A DNA stretch of 64,000 bases from Pyropia haitanensis (GCA_008729055.1 SDUX01000004.1:5658559-5722558), one strand, 5' to 3'. Numbered from the stretch's first letter, positions 19,213 through 29,577 are shown. The notes: generated by a model from the sequence alone, not told the origin. Translations and numbers: made by a program.

Positions 19213-19769
19213 GGGCACGTCCACCAATGTCGGCTATCAGTCTTAAATGAGTGGTTTTAAGACGCCACGTGTACATACGTGGCAGCGTCTGGGTGGTCGG
19301 GCTATCGGCGAGCTATCAGGCGAAGCACGTGAAGTGGACTTACGGTGGAGACGGGGGCTACCAACAGGCTACCTTCCAAACCACGGGTCCGTTCGTCGTC
19401 TTCGTTCCAGGCCGTTGGTGTTGACAACTCTCCACTATCACACTGTCGAAATGATGCCCACACGTGGCACGCTCTCAGCCAATCATCGCCCTGGCAATTG
19501 GTAAGGTCTGTTGGCTCCAGGGCTATCGCTCGGCCAAAACACCCTGTTTTGGCCCGGCGATAGCTCTGGAGCTAACAGACGTCAGGGTACGGAGAGGAAG
19601 TTATGTCGTCACTTATATCAAGTCTATTCGCTGAGGGGGGTTCGTTTTAGGCCGGAATAGCTCGTTGACATTGATGAACGACCGCATCAGTGCCACGTTT
19701 GGCCCGACGCGCCACGTTTTTCCTACGTGGCACGAATATCGGCGAATATCGACATTGGTGGACGTGCCC
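19213..19769. mobile_element. 557-bp Harbinger-type MITE, copy 1
   Basis: The termini are perfect inverted repeats, GGGCACGTCCACCAATGTCG. TTA flanks both sides (19210-19212 and 19770-19772). It contains no transposase; the short frames inside it are non-coding. Internally it has an imperfect hairpin of two 34-nt arms (19508-19578) and several CACGTG/ACGTGG boxes. Confidence 0.9.
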
Positions 19770-19861
19770 TTAGAGACCGTTGAAGTGGGATATTTGATTT
19801 CAATTCAGCCGGCCGGGTCGCGCCGGGGGGGGGCGTTGTAAAAGCCTCGACAAGGTCTTGA

Positions 19862-20418
19862 GGGCACGTCCACCAATGTCGGCTATCAGTCTTAAATGAG
19901 TCGTTTTAAGAAGCCACGTGTACATACGTGGCAGCGTCTGGGTGGTCGGGCTATCGGCGAGCTATCAGGCGAAGCACGTGAAGTGGACTTACGGTGGAGA
20001 CGGGGGCTACCAACAGGCTACCTTCCAAACCACGGGTCCGTTCGTCGTCTTCGTTCCAGGCCGTTGGTGTTGACAACTCTCCACTATCACACTGTCGAAA
20101 TGATGCCCACACGTGGCACGCTCTCAGCCAATCATCGCCCTGGCAATTGGTAAGGTCTGTTGGCTCCAGGGCTATCGCTCGGCCAAAACACCCTGTTTTG
20201 GCCCGGCGATAGCTCTGGAGCTAACAGACGTCAGGGTACGGAGAGGAAGTTATGTCGTCACTTATATCAAGTCTATTCGCTGAGGGGGGTTCGTTTTAGG
20301 CCGGGATAGCTCGTTGACATTGATGAACGACCGCATCAGTGCCACGTTTGGCCCGACGCGCCACGTTTTTCCTACGTGGCACGAATATCGGCGAATATCG
20401 ACATTGGTGGACGTGCCC
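19862..20418. mobile_element. 557-bp Harbinger-type MITE, copy 2
   Basis: It has the same length and termini as copy 1, in the same orientation and only 92 bp downstream. It is flanked by TGA (19859-19861 and 20419-20421). It differs from copies 1 and 3 at a handful of positions, for example GAGTCG for GAGTGG and CGGGATAG for CGGAATAG. Confidence 0.9.
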
Positions 20419-20421
20419 TGA

Positions 20422-21167
20422 CAAGCCTCTTCTCGGAAAAACAGGCATGTCACGGATCCAGCCTTTGGCACCACTGCGCTGGGGTAAGGATCAACCAAGA
20501 TAGTGGCCCCCCCTCTCGCGTCCAACAGTCGTCTTCGAAGAGTCCCATTTCGTTGATCTAAACAGGATGGGCCAATCAGCGCCCGTCTTTCGCTCAAATG
20601 CGGCCCACCCGACCGGGTCACCTGCCTCCGATTGGCACAGCTGCGGCGCGGCCACGTGAGAGGTTGCACTATACCGTGCGTGGGGCCTGCCGGTGGCATC
20701 CCCGCCGCCCGGCGGCCGCAGCCTGCTCGAAGCGGGGGGAGCTGGATACAATCTCGACAATCGTTGTCGATTCCGTAGACGGTGCTGGTGGTGACGCAAG
20801 CGTTTGGGGCTACGTGGGGGGATCGGCCACGCTCGTGGGCATCCGTACCGCACACTTGCGACCGCATCCACTGGTGGTGGGGCGGAGCCATCCCTGGCCG
20901 CCCCAGAGTCTCCCCTGCGGCTGCGGTCGTGTCTCCCCTTCCTCTCCACCTGCTGCTGCCTCGCTGCTGTGCCTTGTCGGCCGTTATTTTCACCCTTTAT
21001 CCCCCCCTTCGTGTCCTTTCTACGACCCCGCTTCCTGTTGGCCCGTCGAGTGGCGCTGCTTCCTCCCTTTTCGCTCCATTCTGTCTCTTCCCTCTCCCCC
21101 TCCGGTACCCTGCCCCGCCCCCTCGTTCGTATTCCCCGACCCCTCTTCCATTCTGTCGTCGGCCGCC
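20422..21167 (+). promoter_or_regulatory. Upstream region and pyrimidine-rich leader of the methyltransferase gene
   Basis: The sequence from MITE copy 2 to the ATG at 21168 becomes strongly pyrimidine-rich over 20930-21165 (CT-rich with few purines), ending in GGCCGCCATGG, an excellent start context. The same kind of CT-rich leader precedes the alpha-galactosidase gene. It probably contains the transcription start and 5' UTR. Confidence 0.45.
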
Positions 21168-22394
21168 ATGGAAAATGGTCCGCGTTTTGTGCTGCGGCGC
21201 TCCCGCAGTAACCGTGGCCGCCTGGTGGTCGCGGCCGTCGTCGGCTCCGCGACGGTGGCGGGCCTCTCCATCCTGGGCGTCCTGTTGGTCCTCCGCGCGG
21301 GCGCCGGGTCAGGCGTCGTGCGCGTGCGGGGCGACGCGCTCGCCCAGCAGCCTGGCGCTGGGGCGTTGGTGCCCGGCGGCGGCGGCGGCGGCGACGCGCC
21401 GCCAAGCTCGGTGCCGACGCTGGGGGCGGTGGAGGACCCGCGGGACGCGTCGGTCGGGGACCGGGGGGTGGTGACCCCGGCTGCTGGGGCACGCGCTGGT
21501 GGGGTCCCCGCCGAGCCGGTGGCGGCGCCAGCGGTGGCGGCGGTCGCCGCCGCGCTGTCGGGCAAAACTGGGGCGCCCACGTCGTTGACCAACGCGGCCG
21601 TTGTGCCGGGCGCCGGCGTGCGGGCGCCCCCTCCCCCCCCCCGCTTGGTGGACAAGACCCTCCCCTTCAACGTGACCGAGCCGACGCGTCCGCCGCTGGT
21701 GTGCCGCGGGGTGCTCAAGTTCCCCCGCACGTCCGAGGAGGGCTGGTACTTTTGCGACGCCCCCTCCCTCCGCAACGGCCTGGTCTACACGATTGGCGTT
21801 GGACGCAACATCCGATGGGACGAGGCGATGATCAAGGAGTTTAACACGACGCACCACGGGTTTGACCCGACGCCGCGGTCCACGTCCTACTTTCTCGACA
21901 CGCCCTCCCGGCTGCCGCCTGGCTTTTTCTTCCACACCGTCGGCCTGGGCGTGAAGGACGGGGAGCTTGCGATGGAGCTGCCCGACGGCAACACCGACTC
22001 GTTTGTGCCCTCAGCGTTGGGCCTCGCCGGCGGCAAGCGCCACGTGACGGTGCCGGTGCGGACGCTCAGCACGCTCCTCGCGAGCGCGGGCCACACGTGG
22101 GTGGACGTGCTCAAGGTGGACATTGAGGGCGCCGAGGGCAACGTCATCCAGTCGTGGGCCGACGCGGCCGTGACCATCCCCGCGGACCAGGTGCTGCTCG
22201 AGCTCCACGGCCGCTACTTCCCGGGCGTCACCGGCCGCACCTTTGCGGCGACGGTGGTGGAGAATATGCGGCGGTGCGGCTTTGTCCTCTTCTACCAGAT
22301 CCACTATGAGTACTCGTTTGTGCGTGCCAACTCGGTCGACGCGGCGGGCGCGCCTGTGGCCGAGTTCAACGCGCCCAAGAAGTTGTTGAGATGA
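21168..22394 (+). CDS. Type II membrane methyltransferase (Methyltransf_22/FkbM-like)
   Basis: The product is 408 residues. The start is chosen at the ATG in GCCGCCATGG; the frame is open upstream but through leader sequence. A short basic N-terminus is followed by a membrane helix at residues 19-43, then a low-complexity Ala/Gly/Pro stem to about residue 165. The C-terminal domain has the features of Rossmann-type methyltransferases of the METTL24/FkbM group: VYTIGVGRNIRWD near residue 205 as the SAM-binding loop, and LKVDIEGAEGNVI near residue 314, the characteristic FkbM-type motif. LLELHGRYFP and LFYQIHYEYSF lie further on. Topology suggests a Golgi or ER lumenal enzyme modifying glycans or glycoproteins. 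The substrate is unknown. No intron is needed. Confidence 0.8.
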   Translation: MENGPRFVLRRSRSNRGRLVVAAVVGSATVAGLSILGVLLVLRAGAGSGVVRVRGDALAQQPGAGALVPGGGGGGDAPPSSVPTLGAVEDPRDASVGDRGVVTPAAGARAGGVPAEPVAAPAVAAVAAALSGKTGAPTSLTNAAVVPGAGVRAPPPPPRLVDKTLPFNVTEPTRPPLVCRGVLKFPRTSEEGWYFCDAPSLRNGLVYTIGVGRNIRWDEAMIKEFNTTHHGFDPTPRSTSYFLDTPSRLPPGFFFHTVGLGVKDGELAMELPDGNTDSFVPSALGLAGGKRHVTVPVRTLSTLLASAGHTWVDVLKVDIEGAEGNVIQSWADAAVTIPADQVLLELHGRYFPGVTGRTFAATVVENMRRCGFVLFYQIHYEYSFVRANSVDAAGAPVAEFNAPKKLLR

Positions 22395-22989
22395 CCGGGG
22401 TGGGGGGCGGAGCCTGGGGGGGGGGGGGGGGTGGGGGGGGGGAGGCAGTAGGGGGCGCGGTCGGGGCCGGGTTGGCGGGTCGAGCAAGACTTGGCGGGGG
22501 GGATGGTGGGGCGTGGGGGGGGTTAGGAGCCGCGACGGTGCACGTCGGCGTCCTTTTTTTGCAGTGCGCGCAGCTCGGTTGCGTTTGGCACGGTACGGTT
22601 TGGCGTTGCGACCGGGCGGACCGGCCTTGGCGCACTACGATGGGTGGCCGACTGAGCGCGTCGCGCCTCCACCTGATAAGCCCACCCGCTGGGCGCAGAC
22701 ATCACAGCTGAACACAAACAAACAAGACATAGTGGCTACGTTAAGACGGGGAGGCGACGGCCGCCCCCGCTGGGAGGAAGTGCTGTGGCGGGTCCCACTC
22801 GACGGATCTCCCCGCCCGCAGCGTCGATGAGTACAGAGAGTAGAAGAAAAAATAGTGCCCGACGATCCCCTCCCACGACAGTCAAGAAAATCAAGAAACA
22901 ATCAGCAAGTCATCCGTCTGGTCGCGTCTCCCCCCCCGAGGCGTCCTCCCCTTGAGACCCCGCCCGCCAAAGCATGGTCCACTGACGTT
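22395..22989. other. Convergent 3' intergenic region with G tracts
   Basis: It lies between two convergent genes. Directly after the methyltransferase stop are a G16 run (22416-22431) and a G10 run with further G blocks, capable of quadruplex formation on the sense strand. No gene is seen. Confidence 0.5.
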
Positions 22990-23910
22990 TTAGTCGCGCG
23001 CCTCGGGCGACGGCGACGGCTCTTCTTCCTCGCGGCCACACTTGAACGGGGCGTGGCGGAACTCGACCCCCCCCCGGAAGCTCTTGACAATCGTGGTGCC
23101 GAGGATGTGGCCCGCCGGCCCCGACAGCGCCGTCTTTGGCGCAAACACCGCCGCGGGGATGCCAATGTTGTCAATGACCAGCCGGTCCACGTCGCAGAAC
23201 GTGAGCACCGTCCGCTCCGGCTTGAACCCGTCCAGCCCAAAGTTGGTCAGCGTCAGCGCCTTGTCGTCCCCGTACCGCTCGCCGTCGACCTTGATGACCA
23301 CCTCCTGGTCCCGGCGGCGGCCCACAATCGCCAGCCGCGATGCGTGCGCGAGGTCCCGCGCCGACACGACGCACACCGCCCGGCCGTCGCGGCCGCGGAT
23401 GGAGAGGGTGATGCCCCGCGCCTCGTCGACACGCGTGTGGCAGCCATCCTCGTGGAGACCGCACAGGCCGTCGTGCGACTCCTCGACGTACGACTCGAGG
23501 CTGTCAAAGGAGAGGTCCTCCTTGATGCGCACCACCCGCGCGCACTTTAGGCCAACGTCCTCGCGGATGGCCTTGCGGCCGCCCACAATCACCTTGCCAG
23601 AGTTGACCTGCCCATTGTGCGCGCGGAGGTTGCCCGCCACGACGAGCGCGATCTTATCGGGCACCCGCCCGTCGCGCTCGCACTTGCCCTCCGAGTTGAT
23701 CGAGAAGCTGTCCAGGCGCGCGTCGCCGCCGACGGCGAGCGGGCCGAGCACCTCGGACGCGGTCTGGTGAAAGTCCCGCAACGCGATGACGTTGAAGTGG
23801 ACGATCGCTTCGCACTGGCTCGACGCGGACGCGAGGCGGGCGGCGGAGGCGACCACGGCCACCGCCGCCGCCCCGGCAGCAGCGCGGAACACGGTGCGGG
23901 AGCTAGCCAT
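22990..23910 (-). CDS. Secreted choice-of-anchor-A domain protein
   Basis: The product is 306 residues from the ATG at 23910. A signal peptide is evident (basic start, then an Ala/Val-rich core ending ASASSQC). The rest matches the choice-of-anchor A (collagen-binding-A-like, pAdhesive_15) domain best known from bacterial surface proteins. A strand with FNVIALRDF is followed by LGPLAVGGDARLDSFSIN and DKIALVVAGNLRAHNGQVNS, then GKVIVGG. Later strands include LTNFGLDGFKP and ILGTTIVKSFRGGVEF. Cys residues in the mature part could form disulfides. The C-terminus is acidic and Pro-rich with no GPI or membrane signal. The role is probably extracellular matrix or adhesion. The family is recognised by pattern only. 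Confidence 0.7.
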   Translation of the reverse strand: MASSRTVFRAAAGAAAVAVVASAARLASASSQCEAIVHFNVIALRDFHQTASEVLGPLAVGGDARLDSFSINSEGKCERDGRVPDKIALVVAGNLRAHNGQVNSGKVIVGGRKAIREDVGLKCARVVRIKEDLSFDSLESYVEESHDGLCGLHEDGCHTRVDEARGITLSIRGRDGRAVCVVSARDLAHASRLAIVGRRRDQEVVIKVDGERYGDDKALTLTNFGLDGFKPERTVLTFCDVDRLVIDNIGIPAAVFAPKTALSGPAGHILGTTIVKSFRGGVEFRHAPFKCGREEEEPSPSPEARD

Positions 23911-24952
23911 GGTCTCAGCGGGGGGAGGGGTGGGAAGAGCGGAAAAACAAGGGGGAACCAAGGGAGGGGGAGGATAGATCAGGTACGAGGAGGTGGGAGA
24001 GGGGCACGTCGACCGCGATGAGGGGGGCCGTGCACGCGAATGGGGGAGGGGTGTGGGAAGGTGCGTGTTGCGGGATGAGGAGAGGGCGACAGGCCGTCAC
24101 CGCCGCCCGGCGGCGCCTCTTGTACCAGCCACCCCCCCACCACCTCTCACCTCCCCTCAGGGTCGACCGCTGGCAGCGGTCTGTCAGCCCACGACGGCAT
24201 GTGCCTGACTACCAGCGCGCGGTCGCAGCAGCACCCCCGCAGCTGGCGGCGGCAGCACCCTCCCTGCCCGGCGCCCTCTCCCCCCTCCACAAACAGCGGA
24301 GCCACCCAGCACGGCTGCCTACCCCGCCAGCCACCACACCCCACACCACCGGGATGGGGTCCTTGCCACGGCGGTGGCGCGGTGCCCCACCCACGCGGTG
24401 GGTCCATCTGCACGGTTACAGCAGGGCGTGGCTGTCTGGACACGCTCGCATACGACCATCGCCAGCATGAGCCCAAGGGGCAGGCGCGGGGGGTGGTGGT
24501 GGAGTCGCCTCCACCTGGCGGTCCGTGGGTCGGAAGATGCCCGCGCCGCCCACGCCGGTGTCGGCCGCCGTGGGAGCCACCGCTGGGGGGTCGGCCGGGT
24601 GATTCGGCGTGTGCGCAAAGCGGACGGCAGGGGGGGGGGGGGTGCCCAAGGGTAAACAGGCCCACGGTGTCCTCCATGTGCCACCATAAGTGGGGCGCCC
24701 GACGATGGGCGCACCATGGAGGGGTCTGGATGATTCTCCCGCCGCACCGCCCAGCCTGTGTGCCCCACCAGCCGGTGGGGCGGCCCTCTGGCCGGCAAAG
24801 CGCCTGCGATCCCCCGGTCCCGCGGCCTCGCACCGTGGCCGCCAAAGCCAGCCGACAACTGCCGGCCTGTCGAAATGGCTGACGCGGCTCGATTATCCCT
24901 CTTGGCCATCGTCCCAAACGGCTGTGTCGCCGCGCTGGGGTGCCACAGCGCG
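23911..24952. other. Intergenic, no confident gene
   Basis: It contains the presumed promoter of the minus-strand secreted protein and runs to the hAT element. Several long open frames occur on both strands but have Arg/Pro/Gly noise composition. Confidence 0.4.
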
Positions 24953-24959
24953 GTGTGTG

Positions 24960-27900
24960 TAAGGTTGGCATTTACCGACGGTTTTGATTTCGTGTACCTT
25001 TTACCGCTCGATATACCGAAATACCGATATCGAATCGAGATCTCGGTAGCCGAATTCCATTTATCAATTCCCTTTTGACAGTGCGTGGCTCGTCTTCCTC
25101 GCGGGTTTCGCGCGAAGCCACGGCCAATGGATCACTGCGACCGAACCGGCGGCGTCAGCAATCTCGACCAGCCCCGACACGTCGACCGCGCCTGTAGAGC
25201 GGCAGCGTCTGCCCACCCCGCCGTTCCCGCGACCCATGTTTCTTCTTCGTTGCACGCGAAGCCGTTTATTTCCCATGCATCAAGGCGCACATATCGACAA
25301 CAAACTGGCCACGCACCTTGGCGCCAACGATGTGCCGCAATGGGAACTTGGCTGCCCGGAAGTTCCGCAGCCGCCACACCACCTCCTGGGGGTACCCTGG
25401 CACGTCGTCGGCTGGCAACGGGCACGCAAGCTCAGCAACAGGCGGCACTGAGAAGTCAAACGCCATAAATGCTGGCACCTCGCCCCTCGGATCGTCCAGC
25501 ACCGCCCGGTCCGCGTCGTCAACATCGGCTAGGGCAGCAGTCCAGCCCTGGAACACATCAGATGACGAGCACGCGGCATCCTCGCCGTCAGAGTCATGGG
25601 CCTCCTCAGGACTCGCGGCCGGCGCCGCGTCACCAGTTCGCGCGAGGGTCGACTTGTCCCGCTCGGTGGCATCCAGCACTCGGTTACGCGACTTGACTGG
25701 CGCGGCACCATCACGTCGCCTGCCCCCATCGTAGGCTGCCTTGACCGCGGTAAGCTTGTTGACCGTTGAGAGAGCCATGCGGTTCCTGGCCTTTGTCTGC
25801 TGAGCGGCATACTCCTTGAAGAGGCGCTCAACCGACGCAGTCTGTGGCTTGCAGCCAAGGAGGAGGAGGGCGAACTTGGCCAGCTCAGGGCACGTGCCTC
25901 CCATGGCAAGGAACTCCCAGAACCGCAGCCACGTCCACCCAGCCTCACGGTACGACTCGTTGTCCGCTCGCGGGGGAGCACAGAACAGACGCACGACGTC
26001 ACCCGTCAAGAAGTCGAACACCTGCTGGACGATAGCATTGTCTCGCCCGGCCTGCTCGGGAAACCACTTTGAGAAGTAGCCCGCCGATGCGTTCGCCATG
26101 CACGGTGCAGAGAAGAACGACAGTGGTGTCCCGCGCCAGTCGTGCGCCAGCAGCACCCTCGCCGCGTCCATGTAGTGGGGGTGCAAGCAGAAGGCCAACA
26201 GAAACAGCGGCTGCTCCTCTTGGCTCCACCGCCGCTCGGTGTCCTCGCAGAGCCGCCCTTGGCCTGGATGCGAGCTTGCTCCATCGAGGTGCTGGAACAA
26301 CGCGCCGTAGATCCCAAAGGCGTCAGCCAGAGTCGTGTCGTCCCGCTCAAGGATGAACGACGCATTGGCAATGGGACGGACGATGAACTCCGCCGCCGCC
26401 AGGTCCCGCCAGAAGGCGTCGGTGTTGAGCGGCAAAAGCTGGCTGGGAGCCGTTGCCCCCAGCTCCGCAACCAGGCAGCGCAGGGCTCCGCGCACCCGCA
26501 GGAGGCTTGCCACGCACGCTTGGAGGGAGCTCCACCGAGTCTCGCAGACCGACACGATGGCTAGGGATATCCCGTACAAACGGTGCATCGACGCCCTCGC
26601 CTGCGGGAGGAGCTTGGCGGACGATCGTGCCAGCAGGCTGGCAGCAGCGACAGCGGCTTCGGTTGATGGCCGCAGGGATGAGTCGTGCAGCACGTGCCTC
26701 ATCAGCAAGTTGACTTGATGCGCGAGGCACCGCAAAAAGACCAGCCTCGGGTACCTCAAGGCCAAGATGCGGCGAGCGCGGCCGCACTGCCCGGCGTCGT
26801 CTGTGCAGACGCACCCAATCGGCAGATCGCCCAGCGCTTCCAATTGGTCAATCACCGACGCCATGGCACTGGCCGCGGCGACACCGTGGTGCTGGTAGCC
26901 CTCCTCCGTCGCGTCAACAGCGCAGCGCTCCGGACCAATTCCGATCACAGCTCCAAGGATATGGGTATGATTCGCCATCTTGTAGCCGTCCAGCATCAAA
27001 GTAGCCCGTGCTGATCCACGTAGAAGGCTCTTGACGGCGCTTGTGGATTGTGCCTTGGCCGCGGCCGCCGCCGCATCCAGAATGGGGCCACCAAGCTGGC
27101 GGCGGCTAGGCAGCCGCGCGACTGCCGACTGCCGGAGCAGGCCAACGACAGACCGGAAGGCGTGGCTCTCCACGAAGGAAAACGGCAGCCGACGGTCCGC
27201 AATCATCAGTAGGAGCCGCTTGTCCAGCTCGGCTTTGTCGGCAGGCGACAGGTCCCGGCAAAAGTAGGACTCCAGGTGCGCGTCCGGCCGTCGGCGCTTC
27301 GGCTCCGGCTCAGTGGGGGGTCGCGCGACGATGGGGGTGGCGTCACTCTGAGAGTCTGAGCGCCCGCCTGCATCACCAGCCGGGACAGAGGAGTCAACAT
27401 GCTTGCACTGCTTTAAGTGAGGCAGCATCCTATCAAGCCGCCCAGGGAGAGGCACGGGAGGGGGCACGACGACAACCTTGGAAATGGCGCTCTCATCGCC
27501 GTTGCACGCAGACAAAGCCTCCTGGTATCGTGTGTACGCCGCCTCGCACGCCTTGCAGTAGGCCATCCAGTAGTTCGACGCGCGGCCGTCCGCTCGCCGA
27601 AACCGCTCGTTGGTTCTCCGGAAGGCACGCCACACCGGCATCGACGTCGCCTGTGCCATCATCAGGCAGCGCGTGCTCCACGGGAGGAGCCGCGGGGAGG
27701 GGGACGGGGGTGCGGCGGTGGAGTCGGTCGCGGTCACGAAGAGTGGGCGGAAGGAGAGGCGGGTGCAGGCGTGCACCGATCGGAGCGGGTTTGGTCAGCA
27801 CAGCGGCACAGCGCGGAGTGTGGGCCGATGTGTGCAGGCACACTTAGGTGCGGCTCAGGACAGTGGTCATGCGCCCTCAGGGACGACCGGCGCGGAGTCG

Positions 27901-28443
27901 CGCTTGCAAGGGTCGCACTGAGAGGGTGCTGCGCGCGCGGACCAGTGGACGGAGCCGCCTTGCAGGTGCTGATCGTGACTCATGTGCGGCCTCAGGGTCT
28001 GGTGGACTGGCGTGCAAGGGCGTCTGGCCCGACACAGGTGTCGAGAGCGTTGACACACGTATCGTGGCTTTTCTGGGAGTCGGCTTGGTCGGCGTGTCGT
28101 GGCCTGATGTACGTATCGAAGCTGGCTTTTCATCGGTGCTGGCGGTGTCATTGGCGCTGTGAACGCGGGCCAGCCGGGTCGGAACGCGAGTGTCTGTATG
28201 CCAGCCATGGTGTGCTCTCCGCTCAGAAGAACGTATCGTGGCTCGAGGACACGTCGGTCTCGCGCGTGACTCGTTGTTTGGGCCTGTGCCTTTGGACAGC
28301 CTTGCAACGAAAAAAATTACGAATATGAGTACCATATCGACCTGTACCGACCAGAGAGCTGTTGGAGTTTATCATTTACCGATCGGGATTTCGACGGTAT
28401 TCGACATCGTTTTTCGGTATAATTTACCGACGTGCCAACCTTA
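24960..28443 (-). mobile_element. Complete hAT-type DNA transposon
   Basis: The 3,484-bp element ends in short inverted repeats (TAAGGTTGGCA at 24960-24970, inverted at 28433-28443) and is flanked by GTGTGTG on both sides (24953-24959 and 28444-28450). A duplication of 7-8 bp in a GT-rich target fits the hAT superfamily. Both ends are AT-rich and packed with TACCG/CGGTA motifs in both orientations over about 100 bp, as expected for subterminal transposase-binding sites. One transposase gene lies on the minus strand. Confidence 0.8.
25266..27662 (-). CDS. hAT transposase
   Basis: The product is 798 residues from paired ATGs at 27662/27659; the frame is open upstream without ATG. The N-terminus has a BED-type zinc finger, with C36 and C39 in YCKACEAAY and a later LPHLKQCKH (H82, C86 or H88). 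The middle is an RNase H-like domain of the DUF659/hAT type: TLMLDGYKMANHTHILGAV carries the first Asp and VCTDDAGQC the second acidic pair, followed by LRCLAHQVNLL, the usual C-x2-H-x-x-N-L motif. The C-terminal hAT dimerisation domain is clear (FWEFLAMGGTCPELAKFALL, then TASVERLFKEYAAQQTKARN). A Ser/Asp-rich tail follows. The gene is unbroken and, with intact ends, could encode an active transposase. Confidence 0.88.
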   Translation of the reverse strand: MMAQATSMPVWRAFRRTNERFRRADGRASNYWMAYCKACEAAYTRYQEALSACNGDESAISKVVVVPPPVPLPGRLDRMLPHLKQCKHVDSSVPAGDAGGRSDSQSDATPIVARPPTEPEPKRRRPDAHLESYFCRDLSPADKAELDKRLLLMIADRRLPFSFVESHAFRSVVGLLRQSAVARLPSRRQLGGPILDAAAAAAKAQSTSAVKSLLRGSARATLMLDGYKMANHTHILGAVIGIGPERCAVDATEEGYQHHGVAAASAMASVIDQLEALGDLPIGCVCTDDAGQCGRARRILALRYPRLVFLRCLAHQVNLLMRHVLHDSSLRPSTEAAVAAASLLARSSAKLLPQARASMHRLYGISLAIVSVCETRWSSLQACVASLLRVRGALRCLVAELGATAPSQLLPLNTDAFWRDLAAAEFIVRPIANASFILERDDTTLADAFGIYGALFQHLDGASSHPGQGRLCEDTERRWSQEEQPLFLLAFCLHPHYMDAARVLLAHDWRGTPLSFFSAPCMANASAGYFSKWFPEQAGRDNAIVQQVFDFLTGDVVRLFCAPPRADNESYREAGWTWLRFWEFLAMGGTCPELAKFALLLLGCKPQTASVERLFKEYAAQQTKARNRMALSTVNKLTAVKAAYDGGRRRDGAAPVKSRNRVLDATERDKSTLARTGDAAPAASPEEAHDSDGEDAACSSSDVFQGWTAALADVDDADRAVLDDPRGEVPAFMAFDFSVPPVAELACPLPADDVPGYPQEVVWRLRNFRAAKFPLRHIVGAKVRGQFVVDMCALMHGK

Positions 28444-28450
28444 GTGTGTG

Positions 28451-29566
28451 TGGGTGGGGCCGGGGCGGCGCGATGCGCTCTCAGACAGCACCACCCCCCC
28501 CCCCCCCTGCTTGCTGCGTTGGCGGCGCGGCGCGAGGCCGAGCCGCGGGTGTCAGATGCACCGCCAGGTCATGGCTGGCCGCGGACCGTGCGGTGGCACG
28601 CCCCGCCGCGGGCAAGGCGCGCCGGCGCGGGTGCCCCCGCCAATGATCTGGAAAAATAGCGGCGGCCGCCGGATCTGGCCGCGGGGCCGCGTCTAGATTG
28701 ACGGGCCGACCGCGGCGGCGGCCGACTCGGCCGCTCTCTGGGGGGGACACTTGGGGGCGTGGCTGTGCGCGGCGGGGTTGCCGCTCTGCTTGCAGTGTAG
28801 GAACCCCATCCAACGGAGCGCAGTGCGCGGTCCGGGTGGACTGACCCCCCCCCCCCCCCCCTCGCCGGGATGGGCGGCGCGCCTCTCTCCAGTGGGGTTG
28901 CACCACCGCCAGCGGATGAGAAACGGACGCGACCCGTTGGCCCGGCCGCCACAAGGCTCGTGACGCCCCCTGACAGGTACGCTGGTCAGCCAGCAGGGGC
29001 AGCCGCGCGAGCTGTCCCAGCGACCGGGCGGCGCCCCCTTCGAGTGGAAACCCGCGCTGTATGTATTACACACCCGTCCATAGCGGTACAGCAGGGCCAT
29101 CCGTCGCCGCCAGGCCGTGAAACCACGCTCGGCGCCGCGGGTACCGGCGCGCCAAGACCCTTTTCCTCTCCCGCGGTTGGGGCGGAGCCGCGGGGTCCGA
29201 GAAAAGGACGGGTGACCAACACGGTGGCACAGGGCGGAGAGGAGGACGGTCGCCCGTACTTCTCCCCACCCCCTCCTGCCCATTTGTTGGTCCACGGGTC
29301 CGCCGCGAGCGGACCAACCCTGCCGCGGAGGTGAGCCGCGGGGCCCCGCCGGCGCGCCAGCGGTGGGCTCGCCGCCCGCGGCGTGCGCCGCGGCCGACCA
29401 CGCGGACCACGGGGCCGGCCGGCCCGCGGCGGTGGCGGCACTTTGTGGCCACGGCGGCGTCCAGTCCCATCCCGCCGCTTGGGCGTCGCGCTCTCCCGCC
29501 GCCGACTTGTGCCGCAGCGCGCCGCCGGCCACCAGGCCAGCGCGCAGCAACAGCCGTCCGAGAGCA
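28451..29566. other. GC-rich intergenic sequence, no supported gene
   Basis: It holds G/C runs and overlapping low-complexity frames on both strands. No family is recognisable. Confidence 0.35.
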
Positions 29567-29567
29567 A

Positions 29568-29577
29568 GCAGATAAAT
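29568..29577 (+). promoter_or_regulatory. TATA-like element
   Basis: AGATAAATAG stands out in an otherwise GC-rich sequence. It lies about 105 bp upstream of an ATG, with a pyrimidine-rich stretch (29600-29660) between them that resembles a start-site and leader region. Confidence 0.35.

Noticed and set aside
19247..20212. Repeated frames of 85 and 72 codons inside each MITE copy
   Set aside because: They recur only because the element recurs. They cross the hairpin or adjacent sequence, lack any domain and show no coding bias.
24147..24971. 274-codon minus-strand frame before the hAT element
   Set aside because: Arg/Gly/Pro/Trp noise composition, crosses the transposon terminus, and several other frames are equally open.
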